Source: Candidatus Thalassarchaeaceae archaeon (GTDB lineage Archaea; Thermoplasmatota; Poseidoniia; Poseidoniales; Thalassarchaeaceae). Taken from it: a stretch of 10,657 nucleotides of DNA. Each line of letters starts with the position of its first letter. The stretch's first letter is position 1. The DNA lies in contig DUJH01000035.1 of the NCBI GenBank assembly GCA_013329905.1, forward strand, positions 1 through 10,657. The letters run 5' to 3'. A program made the position numbers and the translations under genes. Of the stretch, positions 1 through 5,623 are shown in pieces. The notes under the pieces were generated by a model. That model ran no database searches, was not told where the DNA came from, and worked only from the letters and a program-made list of their open reading frames with translations.

Positions 1-219
1 TTTCTCAGTTCTACTGGCGATTGCACCCAGAACGACCTCTGGTGCAGTGACCGCAAAGTCGTCTCGATGATGCTCTCCAACTCCAAAGAAATCCAAGCCT
101 AATTTATCGGCAAGCACCGCCTCTTCAACGACGTTTCTCAAGACTACATGATGCTCCTCGAATTGTCCATCGGAACCTCTTGTAACATCGCCAAAGGTGT
201 TCAATCCAAGTTGAAACAT
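1..219 (-). CDS. Luciferase-like flavin-dependent monooxygenase, N-terminal 73 residues (cut by window edge)
   Basis: Reading back from an ATG at 217-219, an open frame reaches the window edge without a stop. It begins MFQLGLNTFGDV and contains GLDFFGVGEHHRDDF followed by APEVVLGAIASRT. These are the first beta strand and the GEHH region of the bacterial luciferase-like (LLM) TIM-barrel family, which uses reduced FMN or F420 to oxidise or reduce small substrates. Family members are normally about 330-350 residues, so roughly four fifths of the gene is missing here. The start is supported by a purine-rich AGAGGG about 9 nt upstream and by the usual family start just before the first strand. 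It follows the small membrane-protein gene by 17 nt on the same strand, so co-transcription with it and with the cysteine synthase is likely. Substrate and cofactor cannot be told from this piece. Confidence 0.85.
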   Translation of the reverse strand, partial: MFQLGLNTFGDVTRGSDGQFEEHHVVLRNVVEEAVLADKLGLDFFGVGEHHRDDFAVTAPEVVLGAIASRTEK

Positions 220-236
220 AGTTACTACCCTCTGAT

Positions 237-464
237 TCAGTCATCATCATCGTCATCATGATCAAAATCGACCGCATCGTCCAACGATTTTTCCAGCACA
301 TCCAGAACATTTTCGCCTCTAAAAATGCCAATAAGAATCCTAAGTGCAAAAACAACGATGACAAATAATGCAGTAGCTAACCAGAACCAGATTTCCAAAT
401 CCACACCTAAGATGTGATTGCAGTCAACGGAATCGCCTAGGGTATATTTGCAGCCATTACTCAT
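237..464 (-). CDS. Small single-helix membrane protein with poly-Asp tail, unknown function
   Basis: No family is recognised for this 75-residue frame. The N-terminal stretch has two cysteines (C5, C15). A hydrophobic helix follows at about residues 24-46 (EIWFWLATALFVIVVFALRI), then a basic turn (FRG), then an acidic C-terminal region ending DHDDDDDD. The positive-inside rule suggests the N terminus is outside, where the two cysteines could form a disulfide, and the acidic tail is inside. I chose the ATG at 462-464; a TTG three codons upstream (473) is also possible, and neither has a clear ribosome-binding site. The gene lies between the cysteine synthase (78 nt upstream) and the luciferase-like gene (17 nt downstream) on the same strand, so it is probably part of that unit. 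It is judged a real gene from its compact placement and coherent membrane-protein composition. It might be an accessory or scaffold peptide; this is inference. Confidence 0.6.
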   Translation of the reverse strand: MSNGCKYTLGDSVDCNHILGVDLEIWFWLATALFVIVVFALRILIGIFRGENVLDVLEKSLDDAVDFDHDDDDDD

Positions 465-473
465 GAAATTCAA

Positions 474-542
474 CTACTCGTCATAGCCGTTGATTTTTAG
501 CCGTTTAGTCGATTTGAAATTTTTAATTAATTGCATTCTTCT
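474..542. other. AT-rich gap between cysteine synthase and small membrane protein, with an 8-bp direct repeat
   Basis: This 69-nt gap is much more AT-rich than its surroundings. TAGCCGTT occurs at 484-491 and again at 498-505, and a run of A/T (AAATTTTTAATTAATT) lies just beyond. On the minus strand the run reads TTAAAAATT and could serve as a weak archaeal TATA element for the small membrane-protein gene, but there is no other support. No tRNA or ORF is seen. Confidence 0.3.
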
Positions 543-1487
543 TCAGTCGTAGAGACCTTCGCTGAGATACTTGAGGCCGGAATCTACGGCTATTGCGACA
601 ACTGTGTGACCGGGGCCGAGTTCTGCAGCGACTTCTAGGGCGCCGGCGACGTTCATCCCACTTGATGTGCCGGCGAAGATTCCCTCCTCGCGCGCCAAGC
701 GTAATGCAGTCTCGCGCGCAACCGATTCATCGATTGTACGCACCTCATCGTACGGCTCGTCCGCGAGGTGCGTCGGCACGAATCCAAGAGCAATCCCTTC
801 GACACTGTGCGAGCCTCCCTCACCAGTCGTCAGCACGGGTGACGAAGTCGGCTCGAGAGCGACTATTCTGGTATCTTGTCCAGCCTCGCGCATCGCCGCT
901 TGGACACCACAAATTGAGCCACCGGTGCCAACCGAATCGCAGAATACATGCACTGGTCCATCGATCTGCGCGATGATCTCCTCTCCCAACTTACGGAAAC
1001 CATCGATAATGTCGTCATTGTTGATCTGGTCGGTGAAGAAATAATTCTCATTCTCGGCTAATTCAGCTGCCCTGGTGATTAGCGCTTTGATGACCTCGCC
1101 GGTGATTTTCCCATCAGGAGTTTCCTGAACCTCAAGTTCAGCCCCGAATGCGGTCATCGTGCCGAGTTTTTCCTTACCGAAGCAATCCGCAGAAATGATG
1201 TGGAAATGGTAACCTTTCACAGCACAGACAAGGGCTAATCCAGCGCCTGTGCTGCCGCCCGAATATTCGACGACGCTCATTCCTGGGCGTAGTTCTCCTC
1301 GCTTTTCCGCACCTTCGATCATTGCGAGCGCCATTCGGTCCTTCTTTGAGCCAGTGGGGTTGAATGATTCGAGTTTAACATAGACATCTGCACTGCCTTC
1401 GGGAACTAAGCGGTTGAGCTTAATCAGTGGCGTATTGCCAATAGCATCCAGAGCAGATTCGACTACACGTGGTGGGTTCAGGGTCAT
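543..1487 (-). CDS. PLP-dependent cysteine synthase-family protein
   Basis: This 314-residue protein has the full fold-type II PLP enzyme layout of the cysteine synthase / cystathionine beta-synthase family (COG0031). The Schiff-base motif is NPTGSKKDR, with K49 the PLP lysine. The substrate loop reads EYSGGSTG (76-81) where classic CysK has TSGNTG. The phosphate loop is VGTGGS (186-191), followed by EGI at 230-232, GTSSGMN, and the C-terminal DSGLKYLSEGLYD, whose S303 is placed to contact the pyridine ring. The family makes cysteine from O-acetyl- or O-phospho-serine and sulfide; the altered loop leaves the true substrate open. Length is normal for a CysK without regulatory domains. The ATG overlaps the stop of an upstream 35-codon ORF as ATGA and has no own ribosome-binding site, which points to translational coupling. 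Downstream on the same strand are a small membrane protein and a luciferase-like monooxygenase. Confidence 0.92.
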   Translation of the reverse strand: MTLNPPRVVESALDAIGNTPLIKLNRLVPEGSADVYVKLESFNPTGSKKDRMALAMIEGAEKRGELRPGMSVVEYSGGSTGAGLALVCAVKGYHFHIISADCFGKEKLGTMTAFGAELEVQETPDGKITGEVIKALITRAAELAENENYFFTDQINNDDIIDGFRKLGEEIIAQIDGPVHVFCDSVGTGGSICGVQAAMREAGQDTRIVALEPTSSPVLTTGEGGSHSVEGIALGFVPTHLADEPYDEVRTIDESVARETALRLAREEGIFAGTSSGMNVAGALEVAAELGPGHTVVAIAVDSGLKYLSEGLYD

Positions 1488-1591
1488 GTATCGGCAGCAG
1501 CAGACTGTGTATCAAGCGTTGCGGCCCCATCAGACTCCTCTTCCTTCGCTTGCATCTTCTTTATCCAGCGGAATAGTAGTCTGGATCTCAT
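1484..1591 (-). pseudogene. 35-codon ORF, possible truncated 3' end of a gene, coupled to the cysteine synthase gene
   Basis: This short frame begins MRSRLLFRWIKKMQAKEEE and ends QSAAADT. It has a basic/hydrophobic start, a charged middle and a polar acidic tail, a composition typical of a protein C terminus. Its TGA overlaps the cysteine synthase ATG as ATGA, a classic sign of a genuine upstream gene in an operon. Upstream the frame stays open only five more codons, into the antisense of a tRNA-Arg 3' half, before hitting TAG, and there is no ribosome-binding site before the ATG. My reading is that it is the surviving 3' end of a longer gene whose front was replaced when the tRNA sequence was joined here. 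It could instead be a real tiny leader peptide. No family is recognised. Confidence 0.4.
1563..1586. repeat. 6-bp inverted repeat next to the tRNA half
   Basis: ATCCAG (1563-1568) and CTGGAT (1581-1586) are perfect inverted repeats around a 12-nt spacer. They sit just upstream of where the tRNA-Arg similarity begins. The spacer contains AGCGGAATAG-like sequence that vaguely recalls a D loop, but the arm does not connect correctly to the anticodon stem, since five nucleotides are left over. It may be chance, a recombination-core feature, or a decayed D arm. Confidence 0.3.
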
Positions 1592-1592
1592 C

Positions 1593-1641
1593 TGGCGCTT
1601 CGGACGCTAGGACACGGGTTCGAATCCTGTATCGCCCACCA
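1593..1641 (+). tRNA. 3' half of tRNA-Arg(UCG); matching 5' half absent
   Basis: The anticodon stem TGGCG (1593-1597) pairs with CGCTA (1605-1609) around the loop CTTCGGA, giving anticodon TCG at 1600-1602 (Arg, CGA codons). A 4-nt variable loop GGAC follows. The T stem ACGGG (1614-1618) pairs with CCTGT (1626-1630) around TTCGAAT. The 3' acceptor strand is ATCGCCC (1631-1637), then discriminator A and an encoded CCA (1639-1641). The 5' acceptor strand should read GGGCGAT or close to it, but no GGG at all occurs between 1488 and 1615, and no D stem matching the expected positions is found. The half ends 4 nt from the convergent marC stop. Candidate explanations are an attachment-site remnant (integrases commonly duplicate the anticodon-to-3'-end part of a tRNA), a tRNA pseudogene, a split tRNA half, or an assembly join. 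Confidence 0.65.
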
Positions 1642-1645
1642 CATT

Positions 1646-2290
1646 CTACAATGTAACCATCCACATTTCCATACCGTCGAAGAAGTATTGAACTGCGGTT
1701 GTGACAATTAGTAGACCCATTACACGAGTAATCACTCTAGTAATATTTTCTCCAATTGAATTTTTCATACTTGAAGCAATGAAAAACATAGTCAAAGATA
1801 GTGCCATCACAATGAGAATTGCTAAGGAAACTGTCGCAATACCATACGTAGTTCCCATGAGAATTACGAGTGTAATCGAACCTGGACCTGCTAGCATTGG
1901 CATACCAAGAGGAACTAAACCGAAATCAACAGAATCGCCAATTTCTATCTCCCCTCCTGTCGAGACGGGGATGATTTTTCGAGAGGGTTTCTGACCCTCC
2001 TTTAGCATATTCATTCCAACTATGCCAAGCATTAGACCTCCAGCAACACGAAGACTGTATAACTCAACTCCTAGATGTTCGAGTAGGCCTTCTCCAACCA
2101 CTAAGAAAGTGAGCAAGACAAGACTTGCAAAGACACAAGCTCGCGTAGCAACTGATTGTAACTCCTTTTTGTCTAATTCATGGCCCATACCGAGAAAGAG
2201 AGCAATCGAGGCAGGTGGATCGATGATTACGATTAGAGGGGCGAGAACGAGGGTGAATGCAAACAAATCCATGGGCGGGCGCGATTGCAT
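1646..2290 (-). CDS. MarC-family integral membrane protein
   Basis: This 214-residue protein has six predicted membrane helices (about residues 8-32, 46-68, 76-96, 128-148, 152-172 and 186-206). It carries the MarC/UPF0056 signatures: a first helix with IIDPPASIALFL and, in the fourth helix, PLGMPMLAGPGSIT, close to the family's PLAxPLLAGPG. MarC proteins are cytoplasmic-membrane proteins of normally 200-220 residues. Their transported substrate is not established, and the old link to multiple antibiotic resistance was not upheld. The frame starts at ATG 2288-2290; an ATG six codons later (2270-2272) would begin right before the first helix and is a reasonable alternative. Neither has a good ribosome-binding site. 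The gene is last in a minus-strand run after ribD and a two-helix membrane protein (57-nt gap) and ends 4 nt from the convergent tRNA half. Confidence 0.88.
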   Translation of the reverse strand: MQSRPPMDLFAFTLVLAPLIVIIDPPASIALFLGMGHELDKKELQSVATRACVFASLVLLTFLVVGEGLLEHLGVELYSLRVAGGLMLGIVGMNMLKEGQKPSRKIIPVSTGGEIEIGDSVDFGLVPLGMPMLAGPGSITLVILMGTTYGIATVSLAILIVMALSLTMFFIASSMKNSIGENITRVITRVMGLLIVTTAVQYFFDGMEMWMVTL

Positions 2291-2347
2291 GACCTATTTG
2301 AATATGATAGAATCAAGCGTTCAGGTTAGTGAAAGAATCTAGAAACT

Positions 2348-2605
2348 TTATTTGTTATTCTCCGCTGTATTTTCACGTCTCTTTTTGATGTATCTGAATA
2401 ACACGCGAGAAAATACCATCGAGAATAATAGGAAAATTAGCGAATACCACCATGGATTATTCTCGCTAGTGGCAATGAAATAGGTCACAATCAGAATTCC
2501 CATTCCGTAGAAGGCTCGAAAGATCGAGTAGGCAATGAACGACTTGACGAGTGGGTTTGCGAGAAAACGTTGCAACCTAGTCTGCTCCGCTTCAACCTCA
2601 GTCAC
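2348..2605 (-). CDS. Small two-helix membrane protein, unknown function
   Basis: The frame has 85 residues and starts with GTG at 2603-2605, ten nucleotides after the ribD stop. A charged N-terminal stretch (TEVEAEQTRLQRFLANP) precedes two hydrophobic helices at about residues 23-44 (AYSIFRAFYGMGILIVTYFI) and 51-69 (PWWYSLIFLLFSMVFSRVLF). A strongly basic/polar tail, RYIKKRRENTAENNK, follows. Basic residues on both ends suggest a hairpin with both termini in the cytoplasm. No family is recognised. Tight spacing after ribD suggests co-translation in the same transcript, but nothing in the protein ties it to riboflavin synthesis. An alternative ATG is not available before the first helix, which supports the GTG start. 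Confidence 0.6.
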   Translation of the reverse strand: MTEVEAEQTRLQRFLANPLVKSFIAYSIFRAFYGMGILIVTYFIATSENNPWWYSLIFLLFSMVFSRVLFRYIKKRRENTAENNK

Positions 2606-2615
2606 AGAAGATTGG

Positions 2616-3701
2616 CTAATTCTCTCGCCTCCAATGACTAATTCTATCTCCGGCGACCTCTATTTCTCTGAATTGCTGCAAGCCAGCAGAACTCAATTCA
2701 GATTCTGTGAATTCAGTTCCGCTTCCACTCAATTCGACCGGTGATTGACACAAGTGAGCTCTGTCAACTAATCCAGCCGCCAAGAATCTCCTCCATGTGT
2801 TTGGGCCACCTTCAACGAGAAGCGATTGAATTCCCCGGTCGCCAAGGAAAGCAAGTATGCGCGCGATTGGGATTTCACCATCATCGGCAGTTAGTACAGC
2901 ACGCTCAACGTGTTCTGCGTCAGATTGAGGAATATCGAATGGCTCGGCGTGAATCAAAAGTGTAGGCGCCTCGCCATCGGTCAGCAATTTGCTATCTGCT
3001 GGTGTTCTTCCACTCGGATCAACGATAACACGTGTTGGGGGTGTACGTGGACCAATGTCAGGACCACGAACTGTCAGAGACGGATCATCTCGAACGACCG
3101 TATCAACTCCAACTAGAATCGCCATCGAATCAGCCCTCATTGCGTGAACAATTTCTAATGATTCAGGAGAGGAAAAGCGCTGAGGTGGTTCCTTCGGGTC
3201 ACAATCAACTCTACCATTTGCATCGATTGCAGCCTTCAGCAACACCTCAGGTTGCATATGTTCGCACCAATGCATGAATTCGTTCATTTGAGCGGCGCAT
3301 CCTTCGGCTAGTAGCCCATTCTTGACCTCAACACCAGCCGCTCGCAGCGCCTCGGCCCCATCGCCACGAACTGTAGGATTAGGGTCATCAGCGCCGATTA
3401 CTACACGTTTCACCCCTGCCCAGAGCAAAGCCTCAGTACATGGTGGAGTTCGTCCGAAATGGTTGCAGGGCTCAAGTGTGACATAAGCTGTCGAGCCCTG
3501 TGTCGGCACGCCCTTTGCCTCCGCGTCAGCAATCGCCATCTGTTCGGCGTGTAAACCACCCAAATGGTCGTGCCAACCCTCAGCAATGACTTCTCCATCG
3601 CGCACGAGTACGCAGCCAACAAGTGGATTTGGCATTACGCGATGGCGACCGCGCTCGGCGAGCGCGATGGCTCGCCGCATGAATACAGCCTCATCTTCCA
3701 T
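2616..3701 (-). CDS. ribD: Bifunctional riboflavin biosynthesis protein RibD (deaminase/reductase)
   Basis: The product is 361 residues from ATG 3699-3701, normal for a fused RibD. Residues 1-145 are the cytidine-deaminase-like domain: PNPLVGCVLV, then HAE (H51, catalytic E53) and PCNHFGRTPPC, with zinc ligands H51, C79 and C88. Residues about 150-361 are the reductase domain (KAAIDANGRV, MRADSMAILVGVDTVVRDDPSLTVR, LLVEGGPNTW). The enzyme deaminates the pyrimidine ring formed from GTP and then reduces the ribose side chain, two steps toward FMN and FAD. Upstream in-frame GTG/ATG codons at 3726-3731 would add 9-10 residues; I prefer 3701 because the family begins just before the MRRAIALA helix and a GGAAAG sits next to it. 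It is divergent from the lipid kinase gene. Many archaea instead have a separate reductase only, so this bacterial-type fusion may be an old acquisition (inference). Confidence 0.95.
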   Translation of the reverse strand: MEDEAVFMRRAIALAERGRHRVMPNPLVGCVLVRDGEVIAEGWHDHLGGLHAEQMAIADAEAKGVPTQGSTAYVTLEPCNHFGRTPPCTEALLWAGVKRVVIGADDPNPTVRGDGAEALRAAGVEVKNGLLAEGCAAQMNEFMHWCEHMQPEVLLKAAIDANGRVDCDPKEPPQRFSSPESLEIVHAMRADSMAILVGVDTVVRDDPSLTVRGPDIGPRTPPTRVIVDPSGRTPADSKLLTDGEAPTLLIHAEPFDIPQSDAEHVERAVLTADDGEIPIARILAFLGDRGIQSLLVEGGPNTWRRFLAAGLVDRAHLCQSPVELSGSGTEFTESELSSAGLQQFREIEVAGDRISHWRREN

Positions 3702-3785
3702 GCTTTCCAAACACCGCGACCCTCGCATCACTCATCATTCCTCGCACTGAGAGGATTCAAGTCAGAATCCAATCCTCAGGTATCC
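3702..3785. promoter_or_regulatory. Divergent intergenic region between ribD and the lipid kinase gene
   Basis: This 84-nt gap must hold the start signals for both divergent genes. It contains no run resembling a strong archaeal TATA box, no clear ribosome-binding site for the plus-strand gene, and no riboswitch-like fold that I can recognise upstream of ribD (an FMN element would be larger than this gap). The assignment is positional only. Confidence 0.3.
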
Positions 3786-4817
3786 ATGCCTCGCATAGCG
3801 TGCATCCTCAATCCAAAGGCTCGTGATGGAGTTTCTGCCAAACAATGGCCTGATTTTGAAACAGCTCTCATAGCTGCTGGATTCGAGGTTGACTTATTCA
3901 AAACTGAAGAACCAGGACACGCTGTCGAAATCGCAACAAAACTTCTCTCAGACGACCATAAAATGATTGTTGCAGTAGGCGGAGATGGTACTTTCCATGA
4001 AGTTGCAAGTGCGTTACGTGGAACAGGTCGGACGATGGGTATTCTGCCTATGGGCAGTGGAAACGACTTCGCGCGTGCGGTTGGGATACCGCTTTTTGAT
4101 ATTGAAGGCGCAGTCGAAACTCTCGCTCACGGCATCGATCACACGGTGGGTGGTGTGCGATGTGAAGGTCCTCCTTCACCTCATCACGATAATTTCCCAA
4201 CTCCAAAACCTCACCCATGTAATGGCCAACCAAATAAGCAAGGTAACCATGTTCGATGGTCATTCCTTGAGGTAGATAGTGGTGTGACTTCAAGTGTTAA
4301 TAGAATGAAAATAGAAGGTAAATTCAAGTGGATACGTGGACATCTAAAATACACTGCATTAGGAATTCGAGCAATTCTTGGTTGGAAGAGCCAGAAAGCA
4401 TGGATGAAAATCAACGGCGCAGATGCAAATATTGTCGATATGCAGGGATTGTTCGTCATAAGTCAATGCGAAACTTTTGGTGGTGGTTTTCGAGTTGCTC
4501 CAGGGATTCACCCGAAGCGAGATTCTGCAACATTACTCATCGCCCTCGGTCTTTCTAAATTACAGATGCTAATGGTCATGGGACCGCTGGAAAAAGGCAC
4601 TCATGTTGGAATGTGGGATAAAATTACCATGGAAGATTGCCAAACTTTTGAAATTGGAGCACTTGATTCAAATGGAAATGTTTCAGCAGATGCCACTCAT
4701 AATCCAACTCTATTCGTCACTGTAGACGGCGAATCTTGTCTGACTACGCCTTGTAGCTTCGAATTTCATGCGAATCAACTCATAGTTCGTGGAGCGAACA
4801 AAATTCCAAACGAATAA
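3786..4817 (+). CDS. YegS/diacylglycerol kinase-family lipid kinase
   Basis: This 343-residue protein, taken from ATG 3786, opens directly with the first strand (MPRIACILNPKA), as the family does. The ATP-binding motif is VAVGGDGTFHEV (G65-T69), followed by GILPMGSGNDFAR (G90-D94). The C-terminal part carries GGGFRVAP (232-239) and TVDGE (D314-E316), the late conserved motif of the catalytic-domain pair. Such enzymes phosphorylate lipid hydroxyls such as diacylglycerol or sphingoid bases at the membrane; in an archaeon the acceptor may be an isoprenoid glycerol lipid, but this is inference. A Pro/His-rich, probably loop-forming insertion lies at residues about 128-153. The frame is open upstream to 3564, but that part runs antisense through ribD and lacks family similarity. 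A small membrane-protein gene follows 49 nt downstream. Confidence 0.92.
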   Translation: MPRIACILNPKARDGVSAKQWPDFETALIAAGFEVDLFKTEEPGHAVEIATKLLSDDHKMIVAVGGDGTFHEVASALRGTGRTMGILPMGSGNDFARAVGIPLFDIEGAVETLAHGIDHTVGGVRCEGPPSPHHDNFPTPKPHPCNGQPNKQGNHVRWSFLEVDSGVTSSVNRMKIEGKFKWIRGHLKYTALGIRAILGWKSQKAWMKINGADANIVDMQGLFVISQCETFGGGFRVAPGIHPKRDSATLLIALGLSKLQMLMVMGPLEKGTHVGMWDKITMEDCQTFEIGALDSNGNVSADATHNPTLFVTVDGESCLTTPCSFEFHANQLIVRGANKIPNE

Positions 4818-4866
4818 TCAGGAAATAAACTGGGATTTATTACTCATATCTCCTTCGACCGACTTG

Positions 4867-5100
4867 ATGGCAGTTGTATGCAACATCGATCAACGCGGAA
4901 TGCGCTTCCGTGGTATCATGGGAACTATCCTCTTGGGAATAGGATTATTCATCGGCGCCTCGTTTTTGCTCAACGACATCAATCAGTCATTCTTGTGGCT
5001 GTTACCTGCTGGCCTAATTGCCGGTGGTGCATTCTCGATTTTCGAGGCATGGATAGGCTGGTGCGCAGTCCGCGCACTCGGTTTCCGCACCTGGCTGTGA
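4867..5100 (+). CDS. Small membrane protein, DUF2892/YgaP-like
   Basis: The 77-residue frame from ATG 4867 starts MAVVCNIDQRGMRFRGIMG, then has two membrane helices at about residues 19-36 and 42-62, and ends with IGWCAVRALGFRTWL. An N-terminal N-I-D-x-x-G-R-like segment, two helices, and a terminal GWC-x-x-x-ALG-x-x-T motif are the pattern of the DUF2892 / YgaP-like transmembrane family, which runs about 60-80 residues. Its biochemical role is unknown; in some proteins the module is joined to a rhodanese domain, which is not present here. A 26-codon upstream extension exists but is polar, overlaps the lipid kinase and is unlikely. No ribosome-binding site is visible. It shares the strand with the lipid kinase and ends 10 nt before the convergent tRNA-Ser. 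Confidence 0.6.
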   Translation: MAVVCNIDQRGMRFRGIMGTILLGIGLFIGASFLLNDINQSFLWLLPAGLIAGGAFSIFEAWIGWCAVRALGFRTWL

Positions 5101-5110
5101 TGAGTGAGAG

Positions 5111-5196
5111 TGGCGCAGACGGAGAGATTTGAACTCCCGAGTCCAAGGGACACCGGATTTCAAATCCGGCGCTATACCAGGCTAAGCGACGTCTGC
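5111..5196 (-). tRNA. tRNA-Ser(UGA)
   Basis: On the minus strand the acceptor strands GCAGACG (5190-5196) and CGTCTGC (5115-5121) pair perfectly, followed by discriminator G and an encoded CCA (5111-5113). The anticodon stem CCGGA/TCCGG holds the loop TTTGAAA with anticodon TGA at 5160-5162, reading UCA codons. A long variable arm (GTCC/GGAC with a short loop) marks a class II tRNA, and the T loop is TTCAAAT in a GGGAG/CTCTC stem that tolerates one G-T pair. No intron is seen. Long variable arm plus discriminator G fit serine rather than leucine. It lies 55 nt downstream of the oxidase subunit IV gene on the same strand and may be read through from that operon. Confidence 0.95.
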
Positions 5197-5201
5197 AGTG
5201 T

Positions 5202-5222
5202 GCGGCCGTCGCGGCCGCTTTT
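5202..5222 (+). terminator. GC-rich hairpin followed by T4, upstream of tRNA-Ser
   Basis: GCGGCC (5202-5207) and GGCCGC (5213-5218) form a 6-bp all-GC stem around GTCGC, followed by TTTT (5219-5222) on the plus strand. This looks like an intrinsic terminator for plus-strand transcription coming from the lipid kinase pair and crossing the tRNA in antisense. Read on the minus strand, the same hairpin lies 5-6 nt upstream of the mature tRNA-Ser 5' end and could instead mark a processing boundary between oxidase mRNA and tRNA. Archaeal termination relies mainly on T runs, so the role is uncertain. Confidence 0.4.
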
Positions 5223-5251
5223 GATGAATCTATGCGGTCGAGCCCGCCTAT

Positions 5252-5614
5252 TCAGAGGCCATAATTACCGGGTCGGCACCAATCGGGCAGTCCGGTTGTA
5301 GCATCTGGATGAGTCAGCCCGATGAAGAGCACCATGATGATGATGAAGAAAGCCGGGAACAGCGCAGTCATCGTCAAAATCTTCGAATCATCATCACCGT
5401 AAAGATGCATGAAAATTGCAGCAATCATGATGAATTTTGGAATCGCAATTAGAGTCAATATCCAGAGGGTCACGACCTTCTCAGTCGTATCGTAGCCCGC
5501 AGCGAAGTCTGAGAGGTCCAATCCGACAGCAGCAACCTCGACTAAAGTGAGGAACATCAAACCGAAGAAATTCATCCAGTAGGGGTCTTGTCCTAGAATT
5601 TTGTAATGTGCCAT
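5252..5614 (-). CDS. Cytochrome c oxidase subunit IV (prokaryotic-type)
   Basis: This 120-residue protein has three membrane helices at about residues 15-35, 45-71 (TEKVVTLWILTLIAIPKFIMI) and 83-102 (LFPAFFIIIMVLFIG), the size and layout of the prokaryotic COX4/CyoD-type small subunit. The K-F-x-M-x-A-x-F-M-H-L-Y segment of helix 2 (PKFIMIAAIFMHLYGD) is a good match to that family. The subunit packs beside subunits I and III and helps assembly rather than catalysis. Two ATG codons stand in tandem at 5612-5617. I chose the second because GAGGTG (5620-5625) is then 5 nt away, the same spacing seen before subunits I and III. That ribosome-binding site overlaps the stop of subunit III, so translation is coupled. 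It is the last gene of the oxidase operon. Confidence 0.85.
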   Translation of the reverse strand: MAHYKILGQDPYWMNFFGLMFLTLVEVAAVGLDLSDFAAGYDTTEKVVTLWILTLIAIPKFIMIAAIFMHLYGDDDSKILTMTALFPAFFIIIMVLFIGLTHPDATTGLPDWCRPGNYGL

Positions 5615-5623
5615 CATTTCACC

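Noticed and set aside
240..260. TCA/TCG trinucleotide repeat as a mobile or CRISPR-like repeat
   Set aside because: It is the coding sequence of the Asp tail of the small membrane protein; there are no spacers.
1563..1638. A complete 73-nt tRNA-Arg starting in 1563-1570
   Set aside because: The length could fit, but the 5' acceptor strand has three mismatches of seven and the D stem does not pair, so only the 3' half is supported.
3646..3662. GC-rich inverted repeat CGCGCTCGGCGAGCGCG
   Set aside because: It lies inside ribD coding sequence and follows from the codons for ALAERGRH; no regulatory position.
3564..3785. Upstream extension of the lipid kinase frame
   Set aside because: It runs antisense through the ribD coding start and shows no kinase-like sequence; the family begins at the ATG at 3786.
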